A DNA stretch of 64,000 nt from Actinomycetes bacterium (GTDB lineage Bacteria; Actinomycetota; Actinomycetes; Propionibacteriales; Propionibacteriaceae): positions 62,001-126,000 of the forward strand of contig JAEWOI010000026.1 of assembly GCA_023460935.1 (NCBI GenBank). Direction: 5' to 3'. The translations under genes were made by a program, and so were the position numbers. Positions 59,593 through 64,000 of this stretch are shown here, piece after piece. The notes beneath the pieces were generated by a model. The model saw nothing but the letters and a program-made list of their open reading frames with translations, did not search any database and was not told where the DNA came from. The stretch's first letter is position 1; the number at the start of each line of letters is the position of its first letter.

Positions 59593-60543
59593 ATGGGTGA
59601 TGCGTACGACGTCGTGTGCATAGGGCGCGTCGGCGTGGACATCTACCCGACGCAGATCGGCGTACCGCTTGAGGAGGTCACCACCTTCGGGAAATTCCTC
59701 GGCGGTAGCGCGACGAACGTCGCCGTGGCCGCAGCCCGGTACGGGCACAGCTCGGCGATCATCACCAAGACCGGTGAGGACCCGTTCGGGCGGTTCGTGC
59801 TGGCGACGCTGGCCGAGCTCGGGGTGGCCACCGACTTCGTCGGCACCGACGCCTGGCTGCCCACCCCGGTGACCTTCTGCGAGATCTTCCCGCCCGACAA
59901 CTTCCCGCTCTACTTCTACCGCTACCCGCAGGCCCCCGACCTGCGGATCGAGGTGACCGACCTGCCACTCACCGAGATCGCCGAGGCGAAGGTGTACTGG
60001 TCGACGCTCACCGGCCTGTCCGCCGAGCCCAGCCGCCAGGCCCACCTGGCAGCCTGGCGCGCCCGCGGCCGCCGCGCCCTCACGATGCTCGACCTCGACT
60101 ACCGTCCCATGTTCTGGAAGACCGAAGCCGAGGCCACCCGACACGCCGAGGCGGCCCTGGCCCACTGCAGCGTCGCCATCGGCAACGTCGAGGAGTGCCG
60201 GGTGGCGGTGGGGGAGACCGAACCCGTCCGCGCCGCCCGCGCGCTGCTGGACCGCGGCATCGAGCTCGCCATCGTCAAGCAGGGTCCGCGAGGGGTCCTG
60301 GCGATGACGGCGGACGAGCAGGTGGAGGTGCCGGCGATCCGGGTTGAGGTCCTGAACGGGCTCGGCGCCGGAGACTCCTTCGGCGGCGCCGTCTGTCACG
60401 GCCTGCTCAGGGGCTGGGACCTGGAGCGGATGCTCCGCTTCGCCAACGCCGCCGGGGCGCTCGTCGCCTCCCGGCTCGAGTGCTCCACGGCAATGCCCAC
60501 CGAGGCCGAAGTGGCAGACCTGTTGCGGGAGGCGACGGCATGA
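59593..60543 (+). CDS. iolC: IolC, 5-dehydro-2-deoxygluconokinase
   Basis: A 316-residue PfkB/ribokinase-family kinase that phosphorylates 2-deoxy-5-keto-gluconate. GGSATNVAVAAARYG is the N-terminal PfkB signature, LDLDYRPMFW is an IolC-type substrate segment, and NGLGAGDSFGGAVCHG holds the anion-hole and catalytic Asp. It is the first gene of the second plus-strand unit, and its stop overlaps the aldolase ATG by four bases. Confidence 0.94.
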   Translation: MGDAYDVVCIGRVGVDIYPTQIGVPLEEVTTFGKFLGGSATNVAVAAARYGHSSAIITKTGEDPFGRFVLATLAELGVATDFVGTDAWLPTPVTFCEIFPPDNFPLYFYRYPQAPDLRIEVTDLPLTEIAEAKVYWSTLTGLSAEPSRQAHLAAWRARGRRALTMLDLDYRPMFWKTEAEATRHAEAALAHCSVAIGNVEECRVAVGETEPVRAARALLDRGIELAIVKQGPRGVLAMTADEQVEVPAIRVEVLNGLGAGDSFGGAVCHGLLRGWDLERMLRFANAAGALVASRLECSTAMPTEAEVADLLREATA

Positions 60544-61442
60544 ACCGGGTCGACACCGCAGCACTCACCCGGCTCCGGGCGGCCGATCCGGGCGCGATTC
60601 CCCGCGCGTGGAAGGGCCGCAGGCGGGCCGAACGTCCGGCAGACGGCAGGTTGCTGATCGTCGCCGCCGACCACCCCGCCCGCGGGGCGCTCGGGGTCCG
60701 GGGCAACGCCACCGCCATGGCTTCCCGGGCCGACCTGCTGGACCGCCTGGCGCTCGCCTTGTCCCGCCCCGGCGTGGACGGGGTGCTGGGCACAGCCGAC
60801 ATCCTCGAGGACCTGCTGCTGTCCGGCCTGCTCGAGGGCAAGGTGGTGATCGGCTCGATGAACCGCGGCGGGCTGCAGGGCGCGGAGTTCGAGTTCGACG
60901 ACCGCTGGACCGGCTACGACGCCGACACCCTGGCTGCCAACGGGCTCGACGGCGGCAAGATGCTCACCCGCATCTGCCTCGAGGACGAGGACACCGCCCG
61001 CGTCCTGGAATCGACCGGCAGCGCCGTGACCGCCCTGGCCCGCAAGGGACTGATGGCCATGGTCGAGCCGTTCCTGTCGGTGCGGGTCGCCCGCGACCAG
61101 GTGCGCAACCTGCTCGACCCGGAATCGGTGATCAGGTCCATCCAGATCGCAGCCGGTCTCGGCGCCACCAGCGCGCACACCTGGCTGAAGCTGCCGGTGG
61201 TCACCGAGATGCACCGGGTGCTCGACTCGACCACCCTGCCCAGCCTGCTGCTCGGCGGCGACCCCGTGGGCGACCCCGGGGCGACCTACCGGCAGTGGGC
61301 ACAGGCGTTGACCCACCCGACCGCCGTGGGGCTGGTCGTGGGCCGCGCCCTGCTCTACCCGGCGGACGACGACGTGGCCGCTGCGGTCGACGTCGCCGCC
61401 GGACTGGTACATCGGGAACCGATTCGGGCTGGAGTGGCATGA
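60540..61442 (+). CDS. Cgl0159-family (beta/alpha)8 aldolase, inositol pathway
   Basis: A 300-residue TIM-barrel protein like corynebacterial Cgl0159. Visible are RLLIVAADHPARGALGV, VIGSMNRGGLQGAEFEFDDRWTGYD and HTWLKLPVV, a strand with the likely Schiff-base or metal-site lysine. In inositol operons this family probably cleaves 2-deoxy-5-keto-6-phospho-gluconate to DHAP and malonate semialdehyde, the IolJ step, but that reaction is inferred from gene order. The ATG overlaps the iolC stop, and the stop overlaps iolB. Confidence 0.82.
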   Translation: MNRVDTAALTRLRAADPGAIPRAWKGRRRAERPADGRLLIVAADHPARGALGVRGNATAMASRADLLDRLALALSRPGVDGVLGTADILEDLLLSGLLEGKVVIGSMNRGGLQGAEFEFDDRWTGYDADTLAANGLDGGKMLTRICLEDEDTARVLESTGSAVTALARKGLMAMVEPFLSVRVARDQVRNLLDPESVIRSIQIAAGLGATSAHTWLKLPVVTEMHRVLDSTTLPSLLLGGDPVGDPGATYRQWAQALTHPTAVGLVVGRALLYPADDDVAAAVDVAAGLVHREPIRAGVA

Positions 61443-62326
61443 GCGAATGGGTGCACCCGGCGGGTACGACCGCCGACGCACAGTACGGAACCAGGATCCT
61501 GCCGGCCGGCGCGGCCGGCGAAGGCATTGAGGGGTGGGCGCACACCGGCCTGCTGGTGGCCGACCTCGCTCCGGGGGAGTCCCGCAGCGTGGAGACCGGT
61601 TCCCTGGAGTACCTGGTGGTCCCGCTGTCCGGCGGCGCCACCGTCAGCGTCGAGGGAGAGCAGTACCGGCTGGCCGGGCGCGCGGACGTGTTCAGCGCAG
61701 CCACCGACGTCCTCTACGTGCCGCGCGACGCCGGGTTCACCCTCACCAGTGACGGCGGCGGCCGCTACGCCCTGTGTGCGGCCACCGCTCGCCGGAAGCT
61801 CCCGGTGCGCCACCTGCGCGCCGAGGCGGTGCCGGACGAGCTGCGCGGCGCCGGGACGGCCAGCCGGAGGGTCCGCAACTTCGGCACCCCAGGCGTCCTG
61901 GAGGCCGACTCGATCATCGCCTGCGAAGTGATCACCCCCGCCGGCAACTGGTCCTCCTACCCGCCGCACAAGCACGACGAGGAACGCGAGGGCCTCGAGA
62001 CCTCGCTGGAGGAGATCTACTACTTCGAGCTGCAGCCGCAGGCCGGCAGCCCGGCGACCGGCGGCGCGTTCGGCTATCAGCGGGTCTACGGCACAGCCGA
62101 GCGGCCCATCGAGGTACTCGCCGAGGTGCGCTCCGGCGACGTCGTCCTGGTGCCGCACGGCTGGCACGGGCCGGCCATGGCCCCGCCGGGCTATGACATG
62201 TACTACCTCAACGTGATGGCCGGCCCCGGCGAAACCAGGGCCTGGCTGATCTGCGACGACCCGGCGCACGCCTGGGTGCGCCAGACCTGGGCCGACCAGG
62301 AGGTCGACCCGCGCCTCACCCGATAA
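61439..62326 (+). CDS. iolB: IolB, 5-deoxy-glucuronate isomerase
   Basis: A 295-residue bicupin isomerase that converts 5-deoxy-glucuronate to 2-deoxy-5-keto-gluconate. The metal site is visible as SYPPHKHDEERE and the later LVPHGWHGP and EEIYYFELQP, with three His and one Glu. N- and C-terminal cupin halves are intact. It starts at an overlap with the upstream aldolase. Confidence 0.93.
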   Translation: MSEWVHPAGTTADAQYGTRILPAGAAGEGIEGWAHTGLLVADLAPGESRSVETGSLEYLVVPLSGGATVSVEGEQYRLAGRADVFSAATDVLYVPRDAGFTLTSDGGGRYALCAATARRKLPVRHLRAEAVPDELRGAGTASRRVRNFGTPGVLEADSIIACEVITPAGNWSSYPPHKHDEEREGLETSLEEIYYFELQPQAGSPATGGAFGYQRVYGTAERPIEVLAEVRSGDVVLVPHGWHGPAMAPPGYDMYYLNVMAGPGETRAWLICDDPAHAWVRQTWADQEVDPRLTR

Positions 62327-62417
62327 CCGAATAACAACTCGGCTGTGCCACCGGCCAAGAGGTGGCGGCATGGTCACGTCTGGGTCCGGAACGGGCCCGT
62401 ACAGAGAGGAACTGCAA

Positions 62418-63971
62418 ATGGCTCTGACTGAACAGGCCGCCACCACCCAGAGCGCGGCCCGGCTGCAGCGGCTGCGTCACCTGGTCGACAACGAGTGGCG
62501 GGAGTCGAAGACCGGCACCTACATGCCGGTGATGAACCCGTCCACGGGTGAGCAGATCGCCGAGGCGCCGTGCTGCACCCAGGAAGAGGTCGACTCCGCG
62601 GTCGCGGCGGCTGCGCGGGCGTACCCGGCGTGGCGGGACACCCCGGTGCCGCAGCGGATCCAGCTGATGTTCCGGTTCAAGCAGCTGCTGGACGAGCACC
62701 TCGACGAGCTCAGCGTGCTGCTGGCCACCGAGATGGGCAAGGTGCTCAGCGAGGCCCGCGGCGACGTGCTGAAGGCCATCGAGGTGGTGGAGTGCGCCTG
62801 TTCCACGCACTACCTCATGCAGGGCGACACCACGATGAACATCTCCCGCGGCTACGACACGGTGTCCTACCGCGAGCCGCTGGGCGTGTTCGTCGGGATC
62901 GCGCCGTACAACTTCCCGGCGATGATCCCGATGGGCTGGATGCTGCCGTTCGCGATCACCACCGGCAACACCTTCGTGCTGAAGGCCGCCTCGATGGTGC
63001 CGCAGACCTCCATGCGGATGATGGAGTTGCTGATCGAGGCCGGCCTGCCCAAGGGCGTGGCCAACCTGGTCACCTGCTCGCGGGTCGAGGCCGACAGCCT
63101 GCTGGTGCACCCGGACGTGCGCGGCATCACCTTCGTCGGCTCCACCGCCGTCGGCAAGCACATCTACTCGACCGCCGCCGGCGCGGGCAAGCGCGTCCAG
63201 GCGCTGACCGAGGCCAAGAACCACGCGCTGGTGCTGGAGGACGCGGTGCTGGAGCGGTCGGTGGCCGGCATCATCAACTCCACCTATGGCTGCGCCGGCC
63301 AGCGGTGCATGGCGCTGCCGGTGGTCACCGTCCAGGAGTCGATCGCCGACCAGGTGGTGGAGCTGCTGGCCGCCAAGGCGGCAGAGCTCAAGCTCGGCCC
63401 GGCCTACCTGCCGGAGTCACAGCTCGGCCCGGTGATCACGGCCAAGCACCGCGACTGGGTGGCGTCCTGCATCGAGCGCGGGGTCAACGAGGGCGGCGAG
63501 CTGGTCCTGGACGGCCGCGGGGTCTCCGTGGACGGCTACGAGGGCGGCTACTACGTCGGCCCGACGATCCTCGACCGGGTGAGCCCGGACAACTGGGCCG
63601 GCACCCACGAGATCTTCGGTCCGGTGACCTCGATCAAGCGGGTCGCCGACTTCGAGGAGGGCATCAACGTGATGAACGCCAACCCCTTCGCCAACGGCTC
63701 GTGCATCTACACCAGCTCTGGCCACTACGCGCGCGAGTTCGCCCGGCGCACCCACGCCGGCATGGTCGGGATCAACGTCGGCATCCCGGTGCCGTTCTCG
63801 ACCTTCCCGTTCACCGGCCACAAGGACTCCTTCTTCGGCGACCTGCACGCCATGGGCAAGGACGGCGTCGCGTTCTTCACCGAGACCAAGGCGGTCACCA
63901 CCACCTGGTTCACCGAGGAGCACCGGCACGACAAGGTCGGCACCTGGGACGGCATGAGCACCCGCCACTGA
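62418..63971 (+). CDS. iolA: IolA/MmsA, CoA-acylating (methyl)malonate-semialdehyde dehydrogenase
   Basis: A 517-residue aldehyde dehydrogenase that turns malonate semialdehyde to acetyl-CoA and CO2, completing inositol breakdown. Catalytic Cys is in YGCAGQRCMALPV; the GVFVGIAPYNFPAMIPMGWMLPFAI and FPFTGHKDSFFGDLHAMGKDG segments are specific for MmsA/IolA. The ATG follows AGAGAGGAACTGC; a longer frame from 62370 is not supported. It ends 29 bases before the window edge, so further iol genes may lie downstream. Confidence 0.93.
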   Translation: MALTEQAATTQSAARLQRLRHLVDNEWRESKTGTYMPVMNPSTGEQIAEAPCCTQEEVDSAVAAAARAYPAWRDTPVPQRIQLMFRFKQLLDEHLDELSVLLATEMGKVLSEARGDVLKAIEVVECACSTHYLMQGDTTMNISRGYDTVSYREPLGVFVGIAPYNFPAMIPMGWMLPFAITTGNTFVLKAASMVPQTSMRMMELLIEAGLPKGVANLVTCSRVEADSLLVHPDVRGITFVGSTAVGKHIYSTAAGAGKRVQALTEAKNHALVLEDAVLERSVAGIINSTYGCAGQRCMALPVVTVQESIADQVVELLAAKAAELKLGPAYLPESQLGPVITAKHRDWVASCIERGVNEGGELVLDGRGVSVDGYEGGYYVGPTILDRVSPDNWAGTHEIFGPVTSIKRVADFEEGINVMNANPFANGSCIYTSSGHYAREFARRTHAGMVGINVGIPVPFSTFPFTGHKDSFFGDLHAMGKDGVAFFTETKAVTTTWFTEEHRHDKVGTWDGMSTRH

Positions 63972-64000
63972 GTTCCTAGCCCTCTCCGGCGGCGCCCGGA

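Overview
The window is chromosomal DNA from a very GC-rich actinobacterium. Codon third positions are overwhelmingly G or C, GTG starts are common, and many genes appear leaderless or overlap their neighbour by four bases. Actinobacterial markers include the imuA-imuB-dnaE2 mutasome behind a TCGAAC-N4-GTTCGA SOS box, mycothiol-type DinB-fold proteins, lutABC, menaquinone genes and a Cgl0159-type inositol aldolase. A placement near Propionibacteriales is only an impression. I saw no rRNA, tRNA, CRISPR array, insertion sequence or prophage.

Layout. 1-10 kb: end of a septum-formation-like gene; a minus-strand group of a family 2 glycosyltransferase, an E2/CAT-fold acyltransferase-like protein and an acyl-CoA ligase; then a VOC protein, a small GNAT, an AAA ATPase, an EamA exporter, an HNH nuclease and a secreted YdcF/DUF218 protein. 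9.7-18.4 kb: a LacI-controlled glycoside system (GH2 enzyme and regulator on minus; binding protein, two permeases and GH1 enzyme on plus), followed by a P450 and a Gfo/Idh/MocA oxidoreductase. 19.4-22.5 kb: metNIQ methionine importer preceded by a promoter, an apparently leaderless Met/Cys-rich leader peptide and a 25-bp tandem duplication. 22.5-27.3 kb: alpha/beta hydrolase, divergent EamA/MarR pair with twin operators, and a fused PTS IICBA glucose-family transporter.

27.4-33.2 kb: SOS mutagenesis cassette imuA-imuB-dnaE2; dnaE2 carries in-frame 42-bp repeats. 33.3-36.6 kb: small stress-like, DinB-fold, F420-reductase-like and lipoprotein genes. 36.6-41.5 kb: FadR-type regulator divergent from lutABC (L-lactate oxidation), with alanine dehydrogenase beside it; both routes give pyruvate. 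41.7-43.7 kb: an FMN riboswitch in front of a RibXY-like ABC permease and binding protein without an ATPase gene. 43.8-47.7 kb: dCMP deaminase coupled to a double-module histidine kinase and a NarL-type regulator, then a secreted transglycosylase-like protein. 47.7-52.3 kb: menE-menA-menC-menD.

52.5-64 kb: a myo-inositol catabolic region. Plus-strand genes are a transaldolase-like protein, iolD, a TSUP exporter, a Gfo/Idh/MocA enzyme and iolG; then a GntR/UTRA regulator on minus; then iolC, a Cgl0159-type aldolase, iolB and iolA on plus. The same short inverted repeat (ATGTC-NN-GACA) sits just upstream of the likely -35 box of both plus-strand units, which suggests one regulator for both. iolE is not in the window.

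Most signals are ordinary metabolism. The best candidates for under-described biology are the metNIQ leader peptide, the inositol operator pair, the His-to-Glu acyltransferase-like protein, the double-module kinase and the ATPase-less riboflavin locus.
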